Positions 1 through 8,211 of a stretch of 37,152 nt of DNA are shown here, piece after piece. The position numbers and the translations under genes are program-made. Under the pieces are notes generated by a model. The model saw only the letters and a program-made list of their open reading frames with translations. It did not search any database and was not told where the DNA came from. Source of the stretch: Prolixibacteraceae bacterium (GTDB taxonomy: Bacteria; Bacteroidota; Bacteroidia; Bacteroidales; Prolixibacteraceae); NCBI GenBank assembly GCA_017998095.1, contig JAGODU010000023.1, positions 1-37,152 on the forward strand, given 5' to 3'. Within the stretch, counting starts at the first letter, position 1. Every line of letters starts with the position of its first letter.

Positions 1-1404
1 GTTATATGTCAAGCCTTTGAAAATTTCAATATTTGCAAAAAGATTCCCGGCCATCCTGTATGTTCCACTTTGATTGTTATCATAGTAGATTCCGGCAACA
101 GGATTACCTGAACCCGTATTGAAAAGTGGTTGAGCCCAGCCACCCCATCCAATATTTTTATCTTTTATTTGTTGGGCAGTTAAATTAGCCGATGTATCAC
201 GCACATAGCTGATCGGGCTTTGATTAATAGCACCCATTGGAGATCCATAACCATCGTTGCCACTGTTACGGGTTACTGAAAGAGAAATATTCTCCCCTAT
301 CGTTACCCATTTGTTGATATTAAAGGTTGTATTAGCTCTGATATTATAACGTTCGTAGTTGGTTTTTTTAACTACTCCATCCTGATTAAAATAGCCCAGA
401 CTAAAAAGCGATGTTGAATTTTCTGTACCGGATGAAACACTCAGGTTATATTCTTCCATTACAGCATTATTTGATATTTCTTCCCACCAGTTGGTAGAAG
501 GTAATGAATCAGGATTAGCTGTGATTCTGCTTTTTTTAGTCGATTCAAGGGAATTATATATCTGTATAAATTCCTTTGTATTGCACATTTCAACAGAAAT
601 ATCATTTGATTGAATTCCCCTGTACATCGAAAAATCAATTTTAGCTTTTTGATTTTTCCTTCCTTGTTTTGTTGTAACCAATATCACACCGTTACCTCCC
701 GAAGACCCATATATGGCCTGTGAAGATGCATCCTTCAGAACTTCTATTTGTTCAATATCATTTGGACTTATAGAGTTTATATCACCCGGAATCCCATCAA
801 TAACATATATAGGTCCTGAAACACCGCTCCATTCATCAATCTTTGTGATTGTGTTTATACCACGTACACGAACTGTAATTGGAGCACCAGGCATACCGGA
901 ACTGTTGAATACCTGAACTCCGGCTACTTTTCCCTGCAGTGCTTGTACAACACCTGAACTTGGAGTTTTTTCCAATTGTTTACTCGTAACTGAACCAATG
1001 GCTCCAGTCAGATCACTCTTCTTTTGTTGGCCATAGCCAACAACTACTATATTATCAAGTTCTTCTACTTTTTGTTTGAGTACAACATTCACAAATGTTG
1101 ATCCATTTAGTTTTATTTTCTGATTTTCATATCCAATAAAAGAGATTATCAATACTGAATTGGATGATGGAATTTTCAATGTGAATTTTCCATCAAAATC
1201 AGATAATGTTCCTGTTGTGGTTCCTTCAATGGTTATATTGGCTCCGGGTACAGCATTATTAAGCTCATCACTTATTGTCCCCTTCACTACATAATCTTGC
1301 GCATACAGACCATTGATGAAAAACAGCATTATTGATACTAATATCATTTTTAGTTTAAAATGGTGGGATACTTTTTTGAGTAATTCAGATAGTTTCATAT
1401 TCAT
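1..1404 (-). CDS. SusC/RagA-family TonB-dependent outer-membrane receptor (3' part beyond window)
   Basis: This frame stays open for 468 codons from the ATG at 1404 to the window edge, so the C-terminal barrel lies outside. The start MNMKLSELLKKV is followed by a hydrophobic signal ending GLYAQ (about residue 36). Next comes a carboxypeptidase-D-like regulatory domain (about 40-115), a TonB-box region containing VVVGYGQQKKSDLTG, and a plug domain with GVVQALQGKVAGVQV, IYVIDGIPGDINSI and EVLKDASSQAIYGSSGGNG. These are hallmarks of SusC/RagA proteins, which import oligosaccharides across the outer membrane with a SusD lipoprotein. SusD would be expected just downstream, outside the window. The gene follows the GH29 gene by 70 bases on the same strand and is likely co-regulated with the glycosidases. 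An alternative start is the ATG at 1398. Family assignment is secure; the substrate is inferred from neighbours only. Confidence 0.95.
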   Translation of the reverse strand, partial: MNMKLSELLKKVSHHFKLKMILVSIMLFFINGLYAQDYVVKGTISDELNNAVPGANITIEGTTTGTLSDFDGKFTLKIPSSNSVLIISFIGYENQKIKLNGSTFVNVVLKQKVEELDNIVVVGYGQQKKSDLTGAIGSVTSKQLEKTPSSGVVQALQGKVAGVQVFNSSGMPGAPITVRVRGINTITKIDEWSGVSGPIYVIDGIPGDINSISPNDIEQIEVLKDASSQAIYGSSGGNGVILVTTKQGRKNQKAKIDFSMYRGIQSNDISVEMCNTKEFIQIYNSLESTKKSRITANPDSLPSTNWWEEISNNAVMEEYNLSVSSGTENSTSLFSLGYFNQDGVVKKTNYERYNIRANTTFNINKWVTIGENISLSVTRNSGNDGYGSPMGAINQSPISYVRDTSANLTAQQIKDKNIGWGGWAQPLFNTGSGNPVAGIYYDNNQSGTYRMAGNLFANIEIFKGLTYN

Positions 1405-1474
1405 AGAATTTAGGTATTTCGAATTCATTTGATTAATTATGTATATATATGCAATTGCCAAGCATTAATCTTCG

Positions 1475-3553
1475 TCATTTTGTGATTATATCCACTTCTG
1501 CATATCCGGCTACATTATCCCCCCATGTGTTCTTTAAAGCCCGAAATTTGAAGTATCTCGCTAATACAGGATCAAACTCCTTAACCTGTAAAAAAGGGTT
1601 GTTTTTGATATTAGAAAACTCCCCTTCGCTTACACGCTTCCAATCTTTTTTGTTCTCAGATACATAAAACTGATAATTGGTAATTTTGCCGGAACTCCAT
1701 CTGGCCTGATCCGGCAAGTATTTAAAACCACATACATTGTATATATCGCCTAAATCAACAACCAAATCAACTGGCATATTCTTATCCCGCTGGTGCCATG
1801 TAGTTAAAATGTTCCCATCAAGTATTAAGCTGGAATTTTTATCAGTTGTATTTTCAATTTTCCACTTTTTCTTTGAAATATCGAACTTTTCTGTTGCAAC
1901 AGAACTACTCTTACCGGATACAGGGTCGTAAGCGATAGCCTTTATTTCTACTTTCCCATCAGCATGAAATGGCTCACTGAATAAGTTTGATTTCAGACCA
2001 GGCTCACTGCCATCAGTTGTATAATAAAAAACAGGTCCTATGTCGTTTGTTGAAAAAGAGATATATCCTGTTTGATTTCTTGAAATTGAAGGTAAATCAA
2101 GAAATACAGGAGCACAGTAAATACCAATATTTGATATCAATGGGCAACTTTTTGAAGATGTTATATTTAAACGAACTTTTGAAGCTTCTACAGCGGGAAA
2201 CCTGAGGATTCTTTTGTAACCGATAGTAGTGCCCTTTGCAATTTCTTTCCAGTTCCCTTCAATGAAAGCTTCTACTGAAAATTCTTTCACACGTTGCCCC
2301 AGCCTGATGTATTCCTGTATCATAAATCGATTAAATAACTGAGGGCTTCTTAAATCAATAATTAATGATGCAGTTCTTACGCTATCCTCGGTTGCCCAAT
2401 AAGTCTCATTATCATCGTCAATAGCTTTTGATGCTTTATATTTCAAAGCTTTTCCACGTGTATTTGATGCTTCTGCTTTTGCCCGTTCAGCAAGGTTCTC
2501 ATCAAAGGATTCTTTTATAGCTTTAGCCATTGCAAGAGCTGATTTTTCATCATTGGGATGAATTAACCCATTGGGCATAATTGGAAAATTGAGCAGTAAG
2601 CTTGCATTATGACCAATTGAATTGTAGTAGGTCTCCATTAATCTGGGTACTGTTTTTACTTTTTCATCTTCAGCGGGATGATAAAACCACTCGGGACGGA
2701 TAGAAGTATTTACTTCAGCAGGAACCCATGCATTACCATTTTCTACACCATAATGAAGCATTCCCCAGAGAACCTCACCTGTATCGTTTAATAAACTCCA
2801 GTTGGTTTCACCAACATAACCTTCTTCTGTACCAACCCAGCGAAGGTCGCCACGATCGCCACCATCGTTCCAGATCACAATATTGGGCTGTAGTTTTCTA
2901 ATTAGCTTATAAGTGTTTTTCCAATCATAATATGTTGTGCGATCAATCGTACGGGTTTCGTTTGCTCCACCATAATATCCATCTCCACCGTTAGCACCGT
3001 CAAACCATATTTCAAATATTTCACCATAGTTGGTGAGCAGTTCTGTAAGCTGATTACGGAAATAAGTAATGTATTCCGGCTTTCCATAGTCAGGGTGGTT
3101 CCTGTCCCAGGGTGATAAATAGATCCCCATTTTCAATCCATACTCTTTGCAGGCATCTGCCATCTCCCGAACCATGTCCCCTTGCCCATTTTTCCATGGA
3201 GAATTCTTCACTGAATACTCAGTATACTTTGAAGGCCATAAACAAAAACCACAATGGTGTTTTGCTGTGATGATTATACCTTTCATTCCAGCTTCCTTAC
3301 AAATGCGCGCCCATTGGCGGCAATCTGCATTTTCAGGATTAAACAGCTTAACATCTTCATTTCCATACCCCCACGATTGGTCGGTATAGGTATTCAACGA
3401 GAAATGAACAAAAGCATAATACTCCATTTCCTGCCAGCGCAATTGATTTTCCGAAGCAACAGGACCACAGGTAGCCGGGGGTAAGGTTCTGTTACAACTA
3501 CTGCTGAAGATGAAAACAGTTAATGCTATTATTAACAAAGCATGTATTTTCAT
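1475..3553 (-). CDS. GH29 alpha-L-fucosidase lipoprotein with discoidin-type (F5/8 C) carbohydrate-binding modules
   Basis: The 692-residue product removes terminal alpha-L-fucose from glycans. Its N-terminus is a signal with a probable lipobox ending FSSSC (Cys20), suggesting a lipid-anchored envelope protein. The GH29 barrel covers about residues 35-345: the AKHHCGFCLW stretch (about 97-106) is the substrate-binding region and EIWFDGANG carries the expected nucleophile Asp185. Two F5/8 type C (CBM32-like) modules follow at about 360-480 and 565-692. They flank a short chitobiase C-terminal-like segment (about 490-555, YYTTDGSEP). The acid/base residue varies across GH29 and I cannot place it. 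The ATG at 3553 lies 10 bases after the GH42 stop, so the two are probably co-transcribed. In this context it would remove fucose from xyloglucan or pectin side chains; linkage preference cannot be read from sequence. Confidence 0.93.
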   Translation of the reverse strand: MKIHALLIIALTVFIFSSSCNRTLPPATCGPVASENQLRWQEMEYYAFVHFSLNTYTDQSWGYGNEDVKLFNPENADCRQWARICKEAGMKGIIITAKHHCGFCLWPSKYTEYSVKNSPWKNGQGDMVREMADACKEYGLKMGIYLSPWDRNHPDYGKPEYITYFRNQLTELLTNYGEIFEIWFDGANGGDGYYGGANETRTIDRTTYYDWKNTYKLIRKLQPNIVIWNDGGDRGDLRWVGTEEGYVGETNWSLLNDTGEVLWGMLHYGVENGNAWVPAEVNTSIRPEWFYHPAEDEKVKTVPRLMETYYNSIGHNASLLLNFPIMPNGLIHPNDEKSALAMAKAIKESFDENLAERAKAEASNTRGKALKYKASKAIDDDNETYWATEDSVRTASLIIDLRSPQLFNRFMIQEYIRLGQRVKEFSVEAFIEGNWKEIAKGTTIGYKRILRFPAVEASKVRLNITSSKSCPLISNIGIYCAPVFLDLPSISRNQTGYISFSTNDIGPVFYYTTDGSEPGLKSNLFSEPFHADGKVEIKAIAYDPVSGKSSSVATEKFDISKKKWKIENTTDKNSSLILDGNILTTWHQRDKNMPVDLVVDLGDIYNVCGFKYLPDQARWSSGKITNYQFYVSENKKDWKRVSEGEFSNIKNNPFLQVKEFDPVLARYFKFRALKNTWGDNVAGYAEVDIITK

Positions 3554-3563
3554 TTTTTCTATT

Positions 3564-5627
3564 TTATTTTATTTCAATGAATTCAGGTTCGTAAGGTGCA
3601 ATAGTAAAATTGTCTGTGTAATCCTTGTCGAAAAGGATGCTGTGAGATTTTCCGTTTATCATAATTTCTTTAGTTTCACTACTGACATTCAGATACAGAA
3701 GGTGCTTTTCATCAATTTGTCTTGCCATAATACCTGCAGGAACATCAGGTCCTTTTTTGATAGACAGCTCATTTATAAGTTCATCAACAATTCCGTTAAG
3801 TACTTCTCCTTTAGCTGGTAACCCAACGTATATTGCCCTGCCTTTGCCATATTTGTTTAAAGTCATTATCGGGTAGTCCTTATCCAGACTGGTTAGCATT
3901 CCAATAATCTCAGCCCCTTTAGGTTCAATTATATCGAATCTTGCCGATTCGGTGTCTATTGCCTTACCCTTATATGAAAATTCCAATTTCTTGTCTTTAT
4001 ATGCCTTCCTTGATATTTCATTCATTGCTTCAGTTTCTTCAAAACTTCCGACTCTGATTCCAAATACATCGCTTAACATTCCCGGATGAGTAGTAGAAAA
4101 AACTTGCCCGGTTGTGTCAACTATAGCTGAATTTGAAGTCATTATTACTGTCCCGCCATTCTTCACATATTCACGAATTTTATTTGCAGTTATCTTGTCC
4201 ATAACAGCTAACCCGGGTATCATTAACAACTTATAATCCAACGCGCTTTTACTTATTTCCAAAACTCGAGTATCCATATTTCGCCAGTAAAACATATCCC
4301 AACAGGCCTGAACCTGATTGTCATGTTGTTCAGGGAATGAGTAGCTTGCTATTTGACCGGGAAACGAGAATGCCAGACCAACTTCTGCCTTTAGATTGTA
4401 TGGGAAGTATTTTTCTATTTTCTTAAATTCTGAAGCTATTTGCTTATATTCAGAGTATTTACGATTGGGAACCCCATCCCAGTCTAACATTCCTTCCAGA
4501 TATTGTTCTTCACCTGCCCACATGCTTTGCCATGTCCATCCGCATACCATCTGGTTACCATACATTAATGTTGCATAGGCTGATTTCCTGATTGATTTCG
4601 GCACTGAAGTCATTGTATTAAACTCATTGCACCAGAAAGGATTTTTACTTTCAAATTGAATTCTTGCAATTCCAAATGCTGCATTCATTACACCCCAATT
4701 GGTTATTAATGAGTTTCCCGGATAGAAGCCGCAACCATGACGTGTCATTTTTTCTGAATATGCAATTTGGGAATAGTCAAAATATTTCATCCGGCTATAG
4801 TACCAGGCGTTTGTATTTGTCAAGGCATTAGGCGCGTTCTTATTAACAACATCAATTACTTTTAACAAGATGCTGTTTACTTCATCAGATACAAAACGTC
4901 TAAAATCAAAAATCTTCTCGGGTGCCCCATTTTTAGAACCTTCCGCAGGAAACCAAATTTCTTCAAATTGATTTATTCGACGTGACCAACGATGTGTAGC
5001 CCAAGCTTTATTCAGGTTATCTGTGTTGGAATATTTCTTTTTTAACCATTCAATAAACCTTTGTCTGGCAGTTTCTGAGTAAGAAATTGGTCCATCACCC
5101 GATTCATTATCAATTCCAAATGCTAACAGTGCCGGGTGATTGGCATATCTTTTTGAAATGGCATCGGTAAACCTTAAAGCATATTTTTGATAATTGGGAT
5201 CACCAATGTCGTCCATGTATCGATGGTTTGGATACTTTACATCACCATTAGCATCGACAATATCAATTGATGGAAATTTCTTGTGTAACCAAACAGGAGC
5301 AGGTCGGATTGCGATGTCAAGTATTACTTTTATTCCGGCCTTATCCATCTCATCCATAACTTTATCAAACCAGTCAAAGTCAAATAAACCATCTGAAGGT
5401 TCATAACTGTCCCAGGCTAAATGCCCTAATCTTACAACATTAAACCCTGCTGCTTTCATCAATTGAATGTCAGATTTAATTTTTTCGACATTCTTATCGT
5501 CATGAGGATGATAATTCGTCCCTACATATAAAACTTGTGCATTTACGCCAGTTAGCGTAAGGATTAAAATTGATGCCGCAATTAACAAATGGTTTATTTT
5601 CATTTTCATCAGATTATTAAATTCCAT
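3564..5627 (-). CDS. GH42-type beta-galactosidase, secreted
   Basis: This 687-residue glycoside hydrolase most resembles family 42 beta-galactosidases (clan GH-A). YVGTNYHPHDD near the N-terminus and NVVRLGHLAWDSYEPSDG match the start of the GH42 barrel. The acid/base is expected at Glu175 in FGIDNESGDG and the nucleophile at Glu335 in FWCNEFNT. A trimerisation/Rossmann-like domain follows (about 405-600), with YKLLMIPGLAVM and GGTVIMTSNSAIVD, and then a short beta C-terminal domain. A signal peptide ends GVNA at residue 30 without a lipobox, so the periplasm is likely. Of Met1, Met7 and Met9, the last two (ATGs at 5609 and 5603) give the more usual short signal peptide. Its role in the locus would be to remove beta-galactosyl caps from imported oligosaccharides. 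GH35 is an alternative, but the overall architecture fits GH42 better. Confidence 0.88.
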   Translation of the reverse strand: MEFNNLMKMKINHLLIAASILILTLTGVNAQVLYVGTNYHPHDDKNVEKIKSDIQLMKAAGFNVVRLGHLAWDSYEPSDGLFDFDWFDKVMDEMDKAGIKVILDIAIRPAPVWLHKKFPSIDIVDANGDVKYPNHRYMDDIGDPNYQKYALRFTDAISKRYANHPALLAFGIDNESGDGPISYSETARQRFIEWLKKKYSNTDNLNKAWATHRWSRRINQFEEIWFPAEGSKNGAPEKIFDFRRFVSDEVNSILLKVIDVVNKNAPNALTNTNAWYYSRMKYFDYSQIAYSEKMTRHGCGFYPGNSLITNWGVMNAAFGIARIQFESKNPFWCNEFNTMTSVPKSIRKSAYATLMYGNQMVCGWTWQSMWAGEEQYLEGMLDWDGVPNRKYSEYKQIASEFKKIEKYFPYNLKAEVGLAFSFPGQIASYSFPEQHDNQVQACWDMFYWRNMDTRVLEISKSALDYKLLMIPGLAVMDKITANKIREYVKNGGTVIMTSNSAIVDTTGQVFSTTHPGMLSDVFGIRVGSFEETEAMNEISRKAYKDKKLEFSYKGKAIDTESARFDIIEPKGAEIIGMLTSLDKDYPIMTLNKYGKGRAIYVGLPAKGEVLNGIVDELINELSIKKGPDVPAGIMARQIDEKHLLYLNVSSETKEIMINGKSHSILFDKDYTDNFTIAPYEPEFIEIK

Positions 5628-5652
5628 TTTAAGATAAAAAGACTGAAAGTAT

Positions 5653-5727
5653 CGTCATTGCGAGCGAAGCGTGGCAATCTGTCCAATAAAAGAACAGATT
5701 GCTTCGTCGTACCTCCTCGCAATGACG
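5653..5727. repeat. REP-like imperfect inverted repeat (CGTCATTGCGAG ends)
   Basis: The left arm is 5653-5682 and the right arm 5694-5727, with an 11-base loop. The outer 12 bases (cgtcattgcgag) and the inner block around caatctgt pair exactly; the middle of the arms differs in sequence and length. It is markedly more GC-rich than the flanks and lies between two co-directional genes. The ends resemble, from memory, a palindromic repeat family scattered in many Gram-negative genomes, so this is probably a non-autonomous repetitive extragenic element. It could also act as a transcript-stabilising or processing hairpin between GH44 and GH42. Confidence 0.8.
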
Positions 5728-5742
5728 TTTAATCCGACCCCC

Positions 5743-5811
5743 GCTGCTGCGCGATTGAATCGCGTGGCAATAATGTAGTAGTAAAACCACGCGATACAAT
5801 CGCGCGGCAGC
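5743..5811. repeat. Second inverted repeat, 25-base arms containing GCGCGATT
   Basis: Arms at 5743-5767 and 5787-5811 match at 23 of 25 positions as reverse complements, separated by a 19-base loop. The arm sequence is unrelated to the repeat at 5653-5727, although only 15 bases separate the two elements. In RNA form it would make a strong GC-rich hairpin upstream of the GH42 gene. Confidence 0.85.
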
Positions 5812-5838
5812 GAAGGATACAATCGCGCGGCAGCTAAG
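5793..5838. repeat. Tandem direct repeat of a 23-base unit
   Basis: Two adjacent 23-base copies (5793-5815 and 5816-5838) each begin gatacaatcgcgcggcagc and differ at a single base (g at 5812, t at 5835). The first copy overlaps the right arm of the preceding inverted repeat, so the hairpin arm itself has been duplicated. With the two hairpins this makes a composite repeat island filling much of the 302-base gap between GH44 and GH42; bases 5839-5929 show nothing recognisable. Confidence 0.85.
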
Positions 5839-5929
5839 GTCTTATAAACTTGATTAACAGTCTCTTCTTTTCTAACTAACCTATTAACCTACTCAATATT
5901 TTTACATGAAATATCTACACTAAGTCCTC

Positions 5930-7828
5930 CTACCTGATTACTGTAAAACTTTTTGCAGATACTTCTTTTGAACTTTTAATCGATAACAGGTAAAAACCTT
6001 TATTGACAGATGATACATCAACACATATTGGTGAATACCCATTGCAATATTTTTTCATTGATTTAATGGCACGCCCTGCCTGATCATAAATAGTTATTTC
6101 AACTTCTTCAGAAATTTTTGAATTCAAATGCACCATTAACCTGTCTGATACCGGATTAGGACATAACTTAATTTCCTCAGACCTGCTTTTTAATTCGTTT
6201 ACCCCTGTTGGTTCTGATTTAAGCAATACTGCTGTTGTAGAAAGTGAAGGCAAGCTAATGGTAAACGTATTAGATTTTACTGCAACACTGCTCTCTTTAA
6301 GCGCATTGTTAGTATGCGACACAAAAGTTTCTGTTTTAGGTAATGAAGCCAACTGAAGCGAGGTATAATTTCCATCTTTGATTATTAGACCATTAAGGTT
6401 GACTACAACTTTCTGTGCTGCTTTTTTATCTCGGTTTACTAAAATCACCGTTGTTGAATCTGAGTTTTCAGTAACAGTAGTATAAGCTGAAACTGTGTTC
6501 TCAAGCGAAGAAGTACTTAAAACACTATACTCTTTTGCATATCGGCTGAATAAATGCAATGATTCCCACATGCCTGTAAACCAGTTCCATGGAGTAAAAT
6601 ACTCAACTCCATTGTTGGCAAAGGTTCCAAGGTGAGTTGAATAGATTACTGAAGCAAGGTTAGGCTCATCAGGACCCGGACTCCACTCACTAAGCCCAAG
6701 GGTAATCCCATGATTTGTACCATAGTGTTTGTCAAGCCAATCGTTAATACGTTGGAATATGTATTCCTTTTTCTGAGAATCGTCCCAGCCTCCATTGATG
6801 GTTTTTATTCCATTTGCCCCGGGATAAATGTAAGTCTTGTCATAGAAAATACGATGGTTTTGAAGGGCATCGTCATTAGTTGGAGCATACGGATAATGAT
6901 GAATATCGAAGACATCGAGAACCCTGATGCCTGAAGCTTTTTCTTCTTCAGCACACCTTTTGATAAAATACTCGAACCAGCAATAATATTTACCGTCTAC
7001 TTTGATATCCTTATTAGCCCATCTGAACCATTGCCATTCGCTGGTTGTAACCGGACCGCAAATTTTTATTTCAGGGAATAATGCTCTTGCTTTTTTAGCT
7101 ACTTCGATATATCTATCCATAAACTCTGAAGCAGGCAACAATCCATCCGTCATTACATCGTCATGAGTGCCATCCCATACATCTGCTTCATTGTCCATGT
7201 TCCAATAAAGGAATTGGTTTTTATTTAATCCCAACCCGTCAGGGCTAAACCAATAATTTAGTATTCCAACAGTTGAATCTGCAGGCCACTCTTCAGTATA
7301 TAAAGTTACATCGCCTTCAACGGCAGCTTTCCCTGAATTTTTTCCACTTGTGTTGGGTGTTCCTCCACCTGCAAGGTTTTGGTAAACCCCATCCCACCAT
7401 TGAGAACTGTTATATGCCCAGTCATTGAAATTATAATCCTTGCTTGAAGCTACCCTGCCAAGCAGTTGAAATGCAAACATTGCCTGCATCCCCGGATGGT
7501 TTGTATTTACCTCTTTGGCAGATTTATCCCAGTCATTAGTGTATACGTTATTATACCAGTCAGGATGACTTGATAATTTTTTCCTCCAGTTATATTTAGT
7601 AGCGTTATTGCCACTATTCATTCGTGACATTCGTAAACCTGCATCCTTATAAAACTGTGCCGGTTTGTCGAACCAATTGTTTGCCCCATAAATATATGGT
7701 GACACTGCCCGTTTGTTTTGATTGCCGCTCACCGTAATAGTTACATCTTGGGCATTTGTAGTAAAACCCCCTATAAAGGTCAATGCCAACAATATGATAC
7801 TGCTTCTCCTCAATTTCATTTCATTCAA
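5930..7828 (-). CDS. GH44 endo-beta-1,4-glucanase/xyloglucanase with T9SS type A sorting domain
   Basis: The 632-residue product belongs to GH44, retaining enzymes that cut beta-1,4-glucans such as carboxymethylcellulose, xyloglucan and glucomannan. The start of the mature domain, AVSPYIYGANNWFDKPAQ, and MSRMNSGNNATKYNW are typical. The acid/base is expected at Glu214 in YWNMDNEADVW and the nucleophile at Glu381 in LGLSEWSPG. The barrel is followed by a beta-sandwich (about 435-538). Residues about 555-632 form a type IX secretion sorting domain, with LCPNPVSDRL and final strands GFYLLSIKSS and SFTVIR. A signal peptide ends TTNAQ near residue 26. The enzyme is therefore predicted to be exported across the outer membrane and attached to the surface or released, acting as the first, depolymerising step of the locus. 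The ATG at 7819 is an alternative start. It is divergent from the regulator. Confidence 0.92.
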   Translation of the reverse strand: MNEMKLRRSSIILLALTFIGGFTTNAQDVTITVSGNQNKRAVSPYIYGANNWFDKPAQFYKDAGLRMSRMNSGNNATKYNWRKKLSSHPDWYNNVYTNDWDKSAKEVNTNHPGMQAMFAFQLLGRVASSKDYNFNDWAYNSSQWWDGVYQNLAGGGTPNTSGKNSGKAAVEGDVTLYTEEWPADSTVGILNYWFSPDGLGLNKNQFLYWNMDNEADVWDGTHDDVMTDGLLPASEFMDRYIEVAKKARALFPEIKICGPVTTSEWQWFRWANKDIKVDGKYYCWFEYFIKRCAEEEKASGIRVLDVFDIHHYPYAPTNDDALQNHRIFYDKTYIYPGANGIKTINGGWDDSQKKEYIFQRINDWLDKHYGTNHGITLGLSEWSPGPDEPNLASVIYSTHLGTFANNGVEYFTPWNWFTGMWESLHLFSRYAKEYSVLSTSSLENTVSAYTTVTENSDSTTVILVNRDKKAAQKVVVNLNGLIIKDGNYTSLQLASLPKTETFVSHTNNALKESSVAVKSNTFTISLPSLSTTAVLLKSEPTGVNELKSRSEEIKLCPNPVSDRLMVHLNSKISEEVEITIYDQAGRAIKSMKKYCNGYSPICVDVSSVNKGFYLLSIKSSKEVSAKSFTVIR

Positions 7829-8066
7829 TTATTAGTGTTTTGTTTTATTTTGTTTTGTGTACCAAGCTTAGAGAACCTCTTTGAAATTGTTGCTTTGCCT
7901 GATAGAAAAGAGAGATAGAACAAATTACTTTTCATACATAGTAAGGTGAATTTTAACAGATTCAAAACTATTTACATTGTTCTTGCTTTATCTGGAAAAT
8001 ACTGTCTAAAATCTTTGAGATTCTATCAAGTCATCTTTGTTGATGAATAAAATAATGAAATTAAAA

Positions 8067-8158
8067 TAGGGACATGATTAGTACCACATAGTAACCAAAC
8101 ACGATAAGGATTCTTGCTTATGGTGTTTGGTTACTATGTAGTACGAATCATGTACCTA
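8067..8158. repeat. Long near-perfect palindrome (42-base arms, 8-base loop)
   Basis: Arms at 8067-8108 and 8117-8158 are reverse complements at 38 of 42 positions, including an uninterrupted 17-base core (acatagtaaccaaacac) within the arm. The four mismatches are not G-U compatible, suggesting decay of a once more perfect repeat rather than a selected RNA fold. It lies between divergent promoters, so a terminator role is unlikely and there is no T-tract. It may be a fold-back/MITE-like element or a large operator for a dimeric regulator. Confidence 0.9.
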
Positions 8159-8201
8159 GGTGGCAGGTAGAAAATAGTACTTCATTACTTTAAAGTTTTA
8201 C

Positions 8202-8209
8202 TATTTTTG
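8202..8209 (+). promoter_or_regulatory. Candidate Bacteroidetes -7 element of the hybrid regulator
   Basis: tatttttg matches TAnnTTTG exactly, but no clear -33 TTTG was found at the usual distance. It ends two bases before the proposed TTG start at 8212, implying either a leaderless message or initiation at a later codon. Confidence 0.4.
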
Positions 8210-8211
8210 TT

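Larger units (their letters stand above)
7829..8211. other. Divergent intergenic region between GH44 and the hybrid regulator
   Basis: This 383-base stretch must hold the GH44 promoter (minus strand) and the regulator promoter (plus strand). The only obvious structure is the long palindrome at 8067-8158. No convincing gene or RNA is visible, and no perfect TAnnTTTG match was found for GH44, consistent with an activator-dependent promoter. Confidence 0.7.

Noticed and set aside
8067..8158. Palindrome as a transcription terminator
   Set aside because: It lies between divergent genes, where neither transcript ends, and neither strand has a T-run after the stem.
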